NCBI RefSeq assembly: GCF_000003815.2
Contig: NC_049995.1
Span: 11,471,248-11,535,247, forward strand
Origin: Branchiostoma floridae
Taxonomy: Eukaryota; Chordata; Leptocardii; Amphioxiformes; Branchiostomatidae
DNA: 64,000 bases
Direction of reading: 5' to 3'
The notes under the pieces are model-generated. The model was not told where the DNA came from and made no database searches. It was given only the letters and a program-made list of their open reading frames with translations. The translations under genes and the position numbers were made by a program. Positions 45,743 to 57,136 of this stretch are shown here, piece by piece (position 1 is the first letter of the stretch; every line of letters starts with the position of its first letter).

Positions 45743-47846
45743 TTACCTGCATGTATGCAGGTATGGTTTTGATGCTGGTGGGAACTTTTCGGTAGCCGGG
45801 GATGTAGGGCGCTGTATCTCGTGAACGGATGGTGCGAGCACGACGATTTTTGGTACGTGGGTTGGGGGTGGTAGCCTAACACTCAGGTTTGATTTTGGGC
45901 CTCCTGGCGTTTGAACTTGACATTGCAGGTGGCATTTTTGGTGTTTTGGGGGCACTTTTGGCGCTGTGTGTCCGGAACGATACGTTCGATTGCGACGATT
46001 TTTGGTGCATGGGTGGGGGGTTGTTGCCTGTTGCCTAGGATTGACTTTGGGCCTTGTCGCGTTTGAACTTGACCCGGCAGGTCGAATTTTGTGTCCGAGA
46101 GGGGTGTTTCCGGAGTTATATCTTCTGAACGGCTGGTGCTGGCGCGATGATATTTGGCACATGTGTCGGCGGTGGCTGAATAATGCTCAATTTTGATTTT
46201 GCCGCCCTTGGTGCTTGAACTTGACATTTTAGGTTACCTTTTGTGCGGGCACGGGGCGTGCGCTGTATCTCCGGAACGCAAGGTACCATTGTGTTGCTAT
46301 TTGGTACGTGAGTTGTTTGTGGTGTCCTGGTGGTCAGGTTTGATTTTGGGCCTCCTAGTGCTTGAACTTGATACTGTATAGGTTGATCCTGTTTTTGTGT
46401 GGTTGGGGCATCCTCCCAATATCTGCTTGGTTTTAAAAACAGATTATGGTTGGTTGTAGAACCATCATCTGGCCTGGGCCACCTTCAATGTATCAGGTTA
46501 CTTAGTGGCACTGACAGTTTGCCAGATGACGGGAGTGTACAAGATTATATATCTGTTGGTCAGGTATAATTGGAGTTTGCTTATTACTCTTTGTGGTGTT
46601 TCTAGAGCTGTATAGTACTGAGTTTTAAGTTTCGGTACAAGTTCCTTTACCCTGTTGGCAATCATGGTTGAAGTTGAACTTAAACAGAAGAAGATGCAAT
46701 TTTCTAATGTGGAGGAGAACTGTATAGAGTGTGGGCATAAGAGAAAGGTATGTGTATGATTTGTCCTGTGTTTCTTTTTGTTTCTTTGGTAATGCCATTT
46801 CCATACTGTATACAGGTAATTTGTTGTTTTGGGCTAGTCATATTCGCTTGGTTTTTGGGCCTGCTTAATCTATGGTACAGACAGGGTTAAGTGGTGGAGG
46901 CTTAGCTTTGTTCTGTTTTAAATTCAGTATCGTTGGTTGCATTTTGTCGCGGCAAATATATGATGAAATTCCCCTTCTAAGCAACTGCTCATTGGTTTGC
47001 GGGGATGTTTGCTGGGTGTTTGCTCTGACTACAACAGCTTCTGAACTTTTCAAAGCTTCCATTGCCAGTAGTCTGTGTAACACAAACTCCGCTGTCCAGG
47101 GCTGTAACTGGCCCCTCCCCGTGGGCCGGCGGATGTTTGGCGGGCTGCTATAAGCGAGATTTAATCAGGCTACATTGCCAGCAGCTTGCCATCTATAAAT
47201 GGGATTGACAAGGACATTTTTCATAGTAAATTATGCTGTTAAATTTGGCTTAGATACTACAGGAGATTTAGGTTTGGGTTGGATGGATTGAATGAAAATA
47301 TCATACCACCCTGGGGACTAACTGTTGCTGCTGCATGGGGGCTACCACTATTCATATTGTCTAATGTCTATGGAACTACAGATAAAAGTATCATTGGTCA
47401 AATTATGCAAGTAACATTCCGATGTCAAGTGAATAACACCCCAGAAATAAATCTTTAATGAATATCATTGGAAGAACACAAACCAAGGAGACTTAGCAGC
47501 TGCATTAGGTCAGTACATTGAAATAGGAAGATATTAGTATATCATGTGACAGAGTAACTACATGTGCATGGGCCATCTGAGACAAAAAAAGGTAGCGTCT
47601 CAACAACTTCAAAGTACTGTGGTTGGTTACATACTTAAGAAATCCAAAATAAGTAATGTTCATCCATGTCCAAACTTACAAATTCAGAAAATGGAATTTC
47701 AGAGTCAGACTTTTGCATGGTGCACAACCAACACGGTAAAAAGCTCATTTTTCCAACCACGTACCACAGACAAAAAGGCAAAAATGCCCAATAGGTCTAC
47801 AGAAACCCAATACATTTCATGCAGGCCTGAGGTCTACGAACTCTTG
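45743..47846. repeat. 2-kb repeat, arm B (inverted relative to 32205-34213)
   Basis: It begins TTACCTGCATGTATGCAGGT and ends near CTACGAACTCTTG. Coordinates pair with arm A at a constant sum of 79956 across the tandem array and 79941 beyond the 15-bp indel. A 104-bp element with a 9-bp duplication interrupts it at 47069-47172. Read left to right, it holds a short frame MVEVELKQKKMQFSNVEENC (46665) ending at a donor-like GTATGTG, also present in arm A. Confidence 0.9.
47069..47172. mobile_element. 104-bp TAGYCTG element with 9-bp target duplication (copy 1)
   Basis: The ends are TAGTCTG and CAGGCTA. CATTGCCAG lies on both sides (47060-47068 and 47173-47181), and only once at the matching site in arm A (about 32873-32881 in reverse). 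The insertion therefore came after the arms separated. Confidence 0.9.
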
Positions 47847-48329
47847 TTTCTGATAGTTTTTCTGCATTCTTTGCTCATCTTGCAGCATTCAGGCATGAAT
47901 TTGCAATAAAGATTTCATTAATTTATAATTTAACTCTTTAAACAGCTGAAAATTGATGCTCGCTCACACTAGGATCAGATGTCAACCATATACTCAACTA
48001 AACATGGCCTCAACAGCACTAACCTTTCCTTTCCTCAATGCAAGTTGCTCACAGAAACAGTGCCATGGAAAAATCTGTTCATTTCCTGCACCTAGAAGAT
48101 TATGTTTTCCGTGCTCTTTATGGTTCACTGATTGGGTATTGTGGACTCGTGGACTGTACATGCATATCTCGGGAAACTGGATGGATCTTCATGATATTTG
48201 GTAGGTGGGTAGGGAAACGAAGGTCAAGTTCGATAATGGGCCTCCTAGTGACTTTACACAGCACAGCAGATGGATTTATTATTATCATTTTTAAGATAAA
48301 ACTAGCCTGCTCTGAATAATTCATTCCCA

Positions 48330-49354
48330 GAATGCCATCCCATTAATTTTAGACAATATTGTATTTGGAATAACAAACACAAATAACTAGTTACTAACAT
48401 TATAACCTCAACCACAAGGAAGTGAAATACTTAGATATAGCGATGAGATGTCAACACAACTCTCCAATAGATTGTGTGGCTGTATGTTCTTTAATCAGTG
48501 AATATAAACAAACCATTTAACAACACACATTGTTAGAAAGAAATCCAATTACTGTACATTAACACTGGTAGGGAAATAGTGAGTTTATGACCAACAAAAG
48601 AATTTTTGTTCTTGATGTCATTAGTTAACATACAAGTGTAACATACAGCTGCTCTTACATAGCATTAAGAAAGTAATAAATGTACACCATACCATATATC
48701 TTATTGTATCAAAAAAATGGCAAAATTTTGAAGCCAGCTGAAATATGCAGTCACAAGAAACGCATTCCATGTAGGGCATATGTTTACTTGTGAAAAAAAT
48801 GTTGTGATGTACCATTTTTATGTTTTTCTACATTTTTTGTTCATTTGGCCATACCATACAAATGTACACCCAAGTTTTGACACAATTCCTTTTTTTAAAT
48901 CAAAGTACATACATGTACTCAGTAACAAAGTCTTATCCTACAAAGAAAAATATATACCCCTGTACATATAAATGCAATACCAATATATACACATTTACCA
49001 AAATTGTTATAAGAACAAGTTTTCACTTACACCTGTTGCCCAAGAATATACATTGTGGGTATTTATTCTTACTAAAAAGTGGCACAAATACCCAACGGTC
49101 ACAGTATACACAATATACAGGTAACTCTTGCAAGAGAACATACAAATCTACCACTTATCAAGACAAATCTAACACTGTTCTTGTGTGCAGTTTACCAAAT
49201 TGTCACAAGGTGGCACTTTTTATAAAGACTGCCATTTTGCATCATTCTATCCATTAAACAATGACATCACTAGACACAAGACCTAGACACTAAAACAGTG
49301 TCAAAGCTCCTTGCTGGGCATTGCTGCAGTTTTTCCTAAGCTCACAAGGAGGCG
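48330..49354. other. AT-rich stretch, likely DNAJC27 3' UTR and downstream sequence
   Basis: The segment lies directly past the DNAJC27 stop on its strand, with no recognised gene. TTTATT (AATAAA on the minus strand) near 49062 is a candidate polyadenylation signal. Confidence 0.35.
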
Positions 49355-51834
49355 CTACTTCCCTCGCAGCAATGCTGTTCTGGCACTAACTAGTATTTTG
49401 AAGGCTTCCTCGCTGCCTGGAGCCACGTTCTTGTCTGGATGGAGCAACACTGCCAGTCTTCTGTAGGCTTTGTTGATCTCATCCCTGGGGAAATGAATGT
49501 TAAAACATTTAGATACATTACAGATGGTTAGCCTGATTAAATCTCGCTTATAGCAGCCCGCCCAACATCCGCCGGCCCCTGCCGGGAAGGGCCAGTTACA
49601 GCCTCGGACAGCAGAGTTTGTGTTATACAGACTAACAGATGGTGAATCACAACCAAAATCCATGATTGAAAATGGTAAAAGTTGAATACATTAATCAAAA
49701 GAAGCTGTTTAGCGTCAAACTGAATGGAATAATACTGCTAACATTATCATAATAAAGTTTCCACATGAACCCCAGACTACTGATTAGGAAATCTTCAATT
49801 TTGTGAGAACAAAGTATAACACATTTATATGGAGGGTACTAGACAGTTTATCTGCACATTGCCACTCAACGTCAAGTTGCCAATACATTTCTTAATGATT
49901 GAGAAAAACAGCACCTGAAATAAGATAACACCTATATGGAGTTTATTACTGCAAGGAGGTTGAAAAGGTTTTCAACCTCCTTGATTACTGCAAAGTCATT
50001 TATTCTGCAGTGACTGAAGTAGAAGAAGAAAGGAGACTTTTCCCATGTTTTCAGCTCACATTTGAAGTATTCAGTAGAAACATAGTAATACAAAACACAT
50101 ACTTGTTGTAACGATTTGTGGTTATGGGTCATCACAAAGATAAAACTATCAGGAACATTTAAAGTTTTACAGTATCGCTATAGTAACATGCCCAACTCAC
50201 TTTGAAGACCCAGGGTACAGGCCTAGTCTCTCCCAGTCAGACTTGCTGTTCTTGAGTCTCTGGATGGCCTCAGCCTGCTCCTTAGTGTACCCAAGACTGG
50301 TGCTGATGGATGGAGGCTTTCCTCCGTTCTCACAGGCTTCTACTATTGTGGAGAATAACGTCTGCAGAGAAATATTGAAAGAAGAGATAGTTAGTACCCT
50401 ACCAAACTTTTTTTTTTATATGTAGGTTTGTAGAGCCCATTGTTGCAGATGAAGATCATGAAGATGAAGAGCGGCCTGTAGCAAACTGTAGCAGCATCTC
50501 TTCAAGTCAGAAACACCAAGCCTGACTTCATTGACTCAATAGCTGAAGTAGGGGTTACAAGGCTGCTCAGGAAATTCCCAACCCCATACTGGCCGGAATG
50601 GTTTGATCCGCTCACACCGGGAAGGACCCCTACTCTTTTCGAGTGCGGTGGGTTTTGTTACGTGCGTGGGGTGTGGCTCTTCCAGAATACGGGACCTCCA
50701 TTTAGCGTACTATCCGAGGGACGGCCCTAGCCGAAGCTAGGTACTCATTTTCACCTACATGTTATTGTATTATATAGTAAGTAAAGTGCCTTTCCCAAGG
50801 GCACAAGATCGGTGACAAGTCAAGATTCAAACTCGAGACCTCTTGGTCCTGAGTCAAATACGCTGCTGCTGCGCCACGTGATCTCACCTCAAATTGTCAG
50901 GGTTAAGAAAAAATACTAAGGTTTTACCTGGAACATTTCGTTGATGCCCTCCCCTGTCTGTGCAGATGTTTCAAAGTAGTAACAGCCGTGTGTGTCTGCC
51001 CATATTCTCCCCTCAGACTCTTCTACCGCTCTCTTCTGTCTGTCAGTCTACAGGGGAGGGAACAAAAGTGTAACCAACAACATGGGGGGAAATCTTCTAC
51101 AGTACCATAATTGCTGCTACTTTCCAAGCAAAATTGAATAGGGAGGTTGTGAATTCATTCTTCTGATTTGCCTTGTTTTCTGAAAGGCATTCTTCCGTTA
51201 AAGCCCAGCTAGTGGTCAGAACTTGGTGGGGTCCAGGCAGAAATCATCAGGATTTTTCCTTTTTCCCCTTAATATCTGTTTAGAGGTCAATTTATTGGTG
51301 CATCGACACTGCTGTAGTATGAAGTTTTTGTGGTCTTAAATTGCAAAAGCTTGCAAAAGATTTTCATTCTAATAATAACAGAGAGAAGAGCCAACTATTA
51401 TATGCTACTTTTTTGTTTATTATAAAACATTCTCAAGATGGATGATACTGAAATATTTTATTAAATGTGCAATTATGTATGATTTGATTTATCAGTAAAT
51501 TAAAACAATCTTTACTAAAATTTCTATAAAACCTGCCCTTACTATATTTACTGGCATCTAACGAGGATCAGAACTGATGAAGGATCAAAACAAACATTGC
51601 TACAATTTCTAAACACTGTTTTATGATAGCAAACATTATGTGATCTGTGAACAGAGAAGATTTCCTCACCTTGTTGGCACAGACACAGAACACCACATTC
51701 TCTATCTCTGCAGGGTTGCCTATTTCTCTCTTCATCTCGTTTAACCAGGTGTCCAGTGCCTCAAAACTCTCCTTACTGGTGCAGTCATACACCAGGATAG
51801 CACCCTGGGTGTCCTTATAGAACTCATTTCTAAC
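49355..51834 (-). CDS. DNAJC27: DNAJC27 (RBJ) homologue: Rab-like GTPase with C-terminal J domain, 5' exons missing
   Basis: Four minus-strand exons: 51834-51670, 51047-50928, 50361-50201 and 49484-49355 (stop TAG). All have GT/AG ends and matching phases (576 nt, 191 residues). The first reads VRNEFYKDTQGAILVYD and ends CVCANK, where Ras-like proteins have NKxD; the next exon begins TDRQKR, so Asp is kept as NKTD. ETSAQTGEGINEMFQ is the SAK-like G5 motif. The last two exons form the J domain, with YRRLAVLLHPDKNVAPGSEE carrying the HPD motif that stimulates Hsp70. I recall human DNAJC27 as 273 residues, so about 80 N-terminal residues (P-loop, switch I and II) are absent. They should lie upstream of 51834, perhaps in the gap at 52585-52684. 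The known family role is in nuclear MEK/ERK signalling. Confidence 0.9.
49529..49634. mobile_element. 106-bp TAGYCTG element with 9-bp target duplication (copy 2)
   Basis: An inverted copy of the element at 47069. It starts TAGCCTG, ends CAGACTA, and has ACAGATGGT directly on both sides (49520-49528 and 49635-49643). The body matches over its whole length with about ten differences. It lies in the last intron of DNAJC27. Confidence 0.9.
49950..49990. repeat. CAAGGAGGTTGAAAA hairpin
   Basis: CAAGGAGGTTGAAAAGGTTTTCAACCTCCTTG is an almost perfect palindrome in the DNAJC27 intron. Half-matching words occur near 43230 and 56728. Confidence 0.75.
50590..50885 (-). mobile_element. tRNA-derived SINE, nearly complete
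   Basis: Read on the minus strand, it has a tRNA-like head (complement of CAAACTCGAGACCTCTTGGT and GCTGCGCCACGTGATC), then a body with AAGTGCCTTTCCCAAGGGCA, TCCGAGGGACGGCCCTAGCC and CTCACACCGGGAAGGACCCC. It lies in the DNAJC27 intron. Confidence 0.65.
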
Positions 51835-51844
51835 CTGGGGGAAA

Positions 51845-51990
51845 ATGAACACTGGATGGAATGGACTGATATTTTGCATGTGGATAGGTGTTGGGAAGAC
51901 AAAGGTCAAGGTTGGGCCCTCTGGTCTGTAGTCTTGGTACTGCAGCAGAACTTCTGGTTTTGGTATCTTTTGTCTAGACATGATATAGTG
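51845..51990 (+). repeat. dispersed 'GAACACTGGATGGAA...AACTTCTGGTTTTG' repeat
   Basis: TGCATGTGGATAGGTGTTGG, GGGCCCTCTGG and CTGCAGCAGAACTTCTGGTT match the family at 13708, 14896, 19340, 21970, 39800 and 48140. It abuts the acceptor of a DNAJC27 exon. Confidence 0.6.
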
Positions 51991-52095
51991 TTGCTATTTT
52001 TTGGTGGCAGACAGCTTTTGATATAAGGAAGAAATTATACAGCTTACTCATCCAGATAATGAGAAACACAAGATGACAGTTACTCATTGACAAGC

Positions 52096-52330
52096 TACAG
52101 CGGCGCTCCCGAAATATACGTCAGTTTGCGCGAAACGTGTTGCGAAATTTCGCAGAACTCACTCCGAAATTTCGCAGAACTCACTCCGAAATTTCGCAGA
52201 ACGCAGTCCGTAATTTTGCGTAACGCACTGCGAAATTTCGCAGAACGCACTGCGAAAGTTTGCGTAACGCACTGCGAAATATCCCCCTGCGTAATCGAAA
52301 CACCCATGCGAAAGCCTTCTACGTAAGAAA
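52096..52330. repeat. 22-bp repeat array, left copy
   Basis: Repeats of CTCCGAAATTTCGCAGAACT and CACTGCGAAATTTCGCAGAA, each with the palindromic core CGAAATTTCG. Frames on either strand are by-products. Confidence 0.8.
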
Positions 52331-52584
52331 TCTTACGCAAATTTTGGTCGTTAATGAGCAGTGATTACACAATGCAATCAACATGACAATTGATCGTCCT
52401 TATTATCACGTAACGTTATTCATTGATAAATTGTAGATAATATGGGGGCTGGAAAAGCGTGGTGGGAGCGCAACTCGGAGAACGTCTGACCGCGTGGCGG
52501 TGCGGTCCCAAATCATGTACAACATCAAATAAGTAGCCGAATAAATTACAAACAGAAGGGTTAAGAAAAGTCGACGTAAAACTG

Positions 52585-52684
52585 NNNNNNNNNNNNNNNN
52601 NNNNNNNNNNNNNNNNNNNNNNNNNNNNNNNNNNNNNNNNNNNNNNNNNNNNNNNNNNNNNNNNNNNNNNNNNNNNNNNNNNNN
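52585..52684. other. scaffold gap, 100 N
   Basis: Exactly 100 undetermined bases. It lies between two divergent genes that both lack 5' exons. Confidence 0.98.
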
Positions 52685-52929
52685 AGCGTACTTGCGTAAC
52701 CCAGGATAAACCGACACGAAATCGGCTCTACTCTAACGTTACATCGTCATTTCTATGTAGACGGACTGGAAAACTACGGCAGATTTCACAAGCAAACAAT
52801 CTAGTCTTGTATCTGATTATCTTAAGTTCTTGAAATGTATGTTAGCAGGCCCAATTTTAGTATTCCGCGACAAAAAACAATCATTGTTGTTGTTGATGTG
52901 AAAATCGTGTTTCGCGTAATTTCTTCAAG

Positions 52930-52995
52930 ATGGCCGTCGCAGCAGCAGCAGGAAAACAAGGTCACAAGGGGTCAGTGGACGACTCCACTTTCAAA
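52930..52995 (+). CDS. candidate first coding exon, unidentified gene
   Basis: ATG at 52930 lies in AAGATGGCCGTC, a YY1-like context common at gene starts. It opens MAVAAAAGKQGHKGSVDDST followed by FK, then a possible donor GTAATA in phase 0; without splicing the frame stops after three more codons. I do not recognise the product. It could belong to an unseen gene, to a repeat, or be chance. Confidence 0.25.
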
Positions 52996-53989
52996 GTAAT
53001 ATGGTAAAATATGGAAACGTGTATTCTGATGTATAGTATATCATATAGTGATTGTGATATAGGAACGATTAATTTTAATTAAATGGTTTCTGTCAATTAG
53101 ACACTACACAAAGTTGTTCTTTGGTCAAAGAAATGAGCCTTGAAGAGAAAAGTTTTCTTTCCACGGGACCACTTCGGCATAATGGTACATGCAGACAAGC
53201 CAAGCCTTGCGAACAAAGGATTTTGCAAGGCTCCTTGTTTTATTGTTGTGACGATTTGATTCTTAGAAATGACTATGAACTTGTAATCAGCAGTAATTGA
53301 AGGTCTAATCTTTGTCGGCAGCTAGAGGCATTCAGACAGCGAAGTTGCTGGTGACTCGCGTTGTGAGTCACCCAAGCCGATTTAGGAAGGAAATTTTTGA
53401 TGGCGGCGCTGACGCTGGCTTCGTGTTCAGACAATTCTCACTGTATAAAAGATAAGATAACCACGCAAATGTCTGTCAGTTTTGACTCAGACATACGATG
53501 GCGAAGACAACGAAATGCTAGAGACGCAATGATGTTGCTGAAGAAAGTTTAGGTCAGCCGGCGTTCCGAGACCTACAAGTCGACGGTTCCAACCCAACTG
53601 TTGCATGTTGTAATAATTCTTGCAATAGTTTTGAACTCATTCTAAGCTCATTCGCTGTTGTGAGTTATGGAACGTTAAGCATTATGAATGTTCCAACGCA
53701 ATGTACTAGTAATTATTCTTGACTTGGATGTTAGCCCATAAATGACAGCTAATGTCATAACAGACATAACGTTACGCAATTTTACCAGAAAAAAAAAGGG
53801 AAAGGAATGGCGTTAAAGTTAGCTAGTGTTGAATAATCGTTAATGTGACATTTTTTCCTCTTGAAAGTGGAAATATAAGACATGCAGGATTTGCGTGAAT
53901 TGGTTATATATTGTATACATGTGTAAAACCATATAATGCCCGTCCATAATTCCTAGATAAAGCTATACTCCTTCGTAGTAGGCATTGAT

Positions 53990-55265
53990 ATCTACTTTTC
54001 TAGAGGATTAGGATTCAGGTTTTCATCCGCCGACTTGATTTGGAATGACGTTGCTGGTCGTCCAGGGTGCAGGGGCCAACAAAACCTACCGGTTGCTGAC
54101 GAGCTCCTGTGTCGGAACATCGATGTCAGCCTCTCCTGGTCGTCGGACAATGGACACATGGCGCAACCTTGCTGCAGGGAATTCATCCAACCTTGCAGCG
54201 ATCCTAGATTTAGACACCTTTTTCTTCGCAAGTCTGAATATATTCAATATAACGTTACATTTTGTATAATGTAAAACGATATCAAAGTTATATCTGCTCG
54301 GTCATAACCTGTATTTCTAGCTAGAATGATGCTCAATGTAACGTTATTGGTATTGATATCATATTCATAGCTACTTTTCTAGACGATATCTAGGATTCAG
54401 GTTTTCATCGTCTGGCTTCACTTGAAATGACGCTGCTGGTCGGCGGGGGTGCAGAGCCAGAGGGGTCCAACAAGACCTACCTGTTCCTAACGGAACTCTT
54501 TGGAGGAACATCGCTGACGGCCGCTCCTGGTCGCCGGACAGTCGAACGAAGGAAACAATACAGGGCATTCATTCAACATTATATTATGTGTTTTAATTTG
54601 TTAACTGTATTTTGTCTGCGTATCTGTTCAAACGTGTTAGTGTCATATAGTTTAACTAATATTACATGTACTTCTATGTAGTAAAGCATCGATAGATAAT
54701 GATTTTGTAAGCCAGCGTAATGGGATTCGGGTTTCTTGCTTGGCGCACTGCTGATCATCGGGGTGCAACTTAGCCAAGGAGACCTACCTGTTCCTTACGG
54801 AGTTCTGTTTCTTACGGCATCGCAGACGGCAGCCCCTGGTCATCGGACAGTCGAACGAAAGAAACAATACAGGGCATACATTAAACATTATGTGTTTAGG
54901 GTATACATTCACCTTATGTGTTTTCAATGTATTTATTAACCGTGTTTTGTCTGCGTATCTGTTCAAAGTTCTGTTAGCGTAACTAACGTTACGTGTACAT
55001 TTGTACTTCTACTATGTATTGGTAGTTGTTTTTATAAGATGGGATTTGGGTTTCCATCCGTTGGTTTCCTTGGTATATTGCTGATCATCGGGGGTGCAGC
55101 TTGGCCAAGAAGACCTACCTGTTACGGAGCTCTTGGGTCGGAACATCACTGTCGGCCGCTCCTGGTCGGACAATCGACGCAACCTTACTGCAAGGAACAC
55201 ATTCAACCTCGCAACGATCCTAGCTTCTGACGTCTTGGTTTGACAACTGATACAGACATAAGGCA
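53990..55265 (+). repeat. four degenerate tandem units of about 320-380 bp
   Basis: Units centred near 54045, 54427, 54744 and 55078 share CTGCTGGTCGG/CTGATCATCGGGGGTGCAG, AACAAGACCTACCTGTTCCT, GGAACATCGCTGACGGCCGC and CCTGGTCGCCGGACAGTCGA. Plus-strand frames read similarly in each (NKTYLFLTE, GTSLTAAPGRRTVERRKQ), but frameshifts break them. It may be a duplicated gene fragment or a satellite; the product is unknown. Confidence 0.6.
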
Positions 55266-56879
55266 ATAACTATCATAAGCTCTTGGTTTTAAAATGCTGA
55301 AATAATAATAAAGAGTTCGTCCATATATTTGAGAAATTGTGTATTTCCAATTCATGCTGCAAGACTGTTGAGCGGGGATTGTATGAATGAGTACAAAAGC
55401 AAAAAAATATACCGCTTGAAAAATAAGGACGCTGTTAGCAGCGGTGACGATCTAGCCCTAATTTAAACGAGTCGTTTATCAATTAGACACTATCGGACTA
55501 GGTGCGTCTCAGAATTATTGGTGGTGAGATTTAAAACCAGACCAGTCTAATGCAATGCTGATAATATAAACATCAACAAATGTATACTACATCATATCCC
55601 AACATATAGCGTTTAAAACCCGATCGACCATCATCTTTTCAAAATGTTGGAAATACGGTAGGTACATCACTAATATGTGCCGGTGTATGAAGAAACTCCA
55701 CCTTTTGTCATCTTGGTGCCATCATGTACTTAGTATCAGTTTAAACTGCAACTGACAAAATGTAAATACGAACAACCGAACCAAAAATCTGTATGTCAAA
55801 TGTTACCGCCTTTTTTTTTGTCGCCGCTGTTGGCTGTGATTGGTGACAAGTTGATTGGATCTTGAGTGTAATCGGGCACGCCCTGTCCAAGACGTACGAC
55901 TGAAGACTGCCGCCATAGCTGCTGCCATGGTAACGGCACAAATAGCGGCATTTCCCATGCGGATCGGGTTACGTGCGTCCTCTACAAATTGTAGTTCTCA
56001 ACTCGAAAACTTGCTACTATACAGGTTTTAGTCGTGGGGTAAAGGGTCGTTCTCACTGCAAAATTTCAGGCAGCGAAGTGGGAATAAAAAAATCACGGTG
56101 CACCAAGCAGAATGTGATTGCGAGACAGTGTTTTTCCAAGGACGTTATATGGTTTTTCGCACGCTAATTTTGACGTCTTTACACGGAAGTGCCCCCGTCG
56201 TCTTTCCTCCTTGTAAATGTAAGCACACCGAACATTGTCAACGAAGATCGTTTTATCTCGTGAGAACTCCAAGCACACCATTTGCTGACGACGATTCCTT
56301 TTTCAACCTCCTTGCCGAGATGAAGCGAATCACCCCCCGCCGAATGTGAAACGAGGATAGCCGAATATAGAAGTCTCCCCGGCTGTTTCTCAGAGCGTTC
56401 CAAATTATGGAAGAAAAAAAAAAGAAAAAAAAAAAACTTTCCCGTAACTTTTATGTGGTAAAATATGAGGAAAATACTGACACATGTTGGTACGCAGATA
56501 TTGACAAGATAGGAAAGTTCTAAGGCACAAAATTTGTCACCATGACGGCGTGGCTAATCATGAATAGGGTGGCATTGCAAACCAAAAGTACATTTTTACG
56601 TTGTATTTTCGTAACTTTACCAAGGACACAGGCCTGTGGTTATTTTATAGCAGTATTACTAATAGCATTTTTGTTCATTTTGTGTGACTTTCATTGAATT
56701 TGGTACATGACAACTAAAGGTTCTTTAACCTCCTTGGTAGAGGCTAGTAGATTTGTGAGAAGCGACTACCCCGTCCGGTATGTACATGTACTCGTATATG
56801 TACTTTGCCTTTGGCGCGCCGGCTTCAAAGGAAAGGTAAACAAACCGTGATATTTCTCCGCCCACCTCGCGGGCGGTCT

Positions 56880-57136
56880 GCATATGAATGCGGCGTGTTT
56901 CTACGGAAGTTTCGCAGAATTACGCAGTAGGAATTTGCGTTAGGCTCCTGCTTTTCGCGAAACTCGCTGCGTAACTTCGCAGAATGCCTTGCGAAATTTC
57001 GCAGAACGCACTGCGAAAGACTGCGCAACGTCTTGCGAAATTTCGCGGAACGCGCTGCGAAAGAATGCGTAACGCACTGCGAAATTTCGGAGGACGTTTC
57101 GCGCAAGTTGACGCGTATTTCGGGAGCGCCGCTGTA
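56880..57136. repeat. 22-bp repeat array, right copy, cutting TM9SF1 exon copy 1
   Basis: CTTGCGAAATTTCGCAGAAC and CACTGCGAAATTTCG units, inverted relative to 52096-52330. Its end CGGGAGCGCCGCTGTA runs straight into CTGATCCTCATATGGCTGCT, replacing the splice acceptor and first six bases of a TM9SF1 exon copy. Confidence 0.8.

Larger units (their letters stand above)
52096..57136. mobile_element. 5-kb stretch bounded by about 60-bp inverted ends
   Basis: The left end reads TACAGCGGCGCTCCCGAAAT and continues with CGTCAGTTTGCGCGAAACGT. The right end, read in reverse, starts with the same TACAGCGGCGCTCCCGAAAT and continues with CGTCAACTTGCGCGAAACGT. Both then run into arrays of about 22 bp (CGAAATTTCGCAGAACNCACT). 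The outermost TA could be a target duplication. Inside are a scaffold gap, a candidate first exon and a degenerate tandem array. It may be one large transposon-like unit or two separate elements in opposite orientation. Confidence 0.5.

Noticed and set aside
52087-52340. Frames rich in RNFAE and KFRSA
   Set aside because: Products of the 22-bp CGAAATTTCGCAGAA repeat array on both strands.
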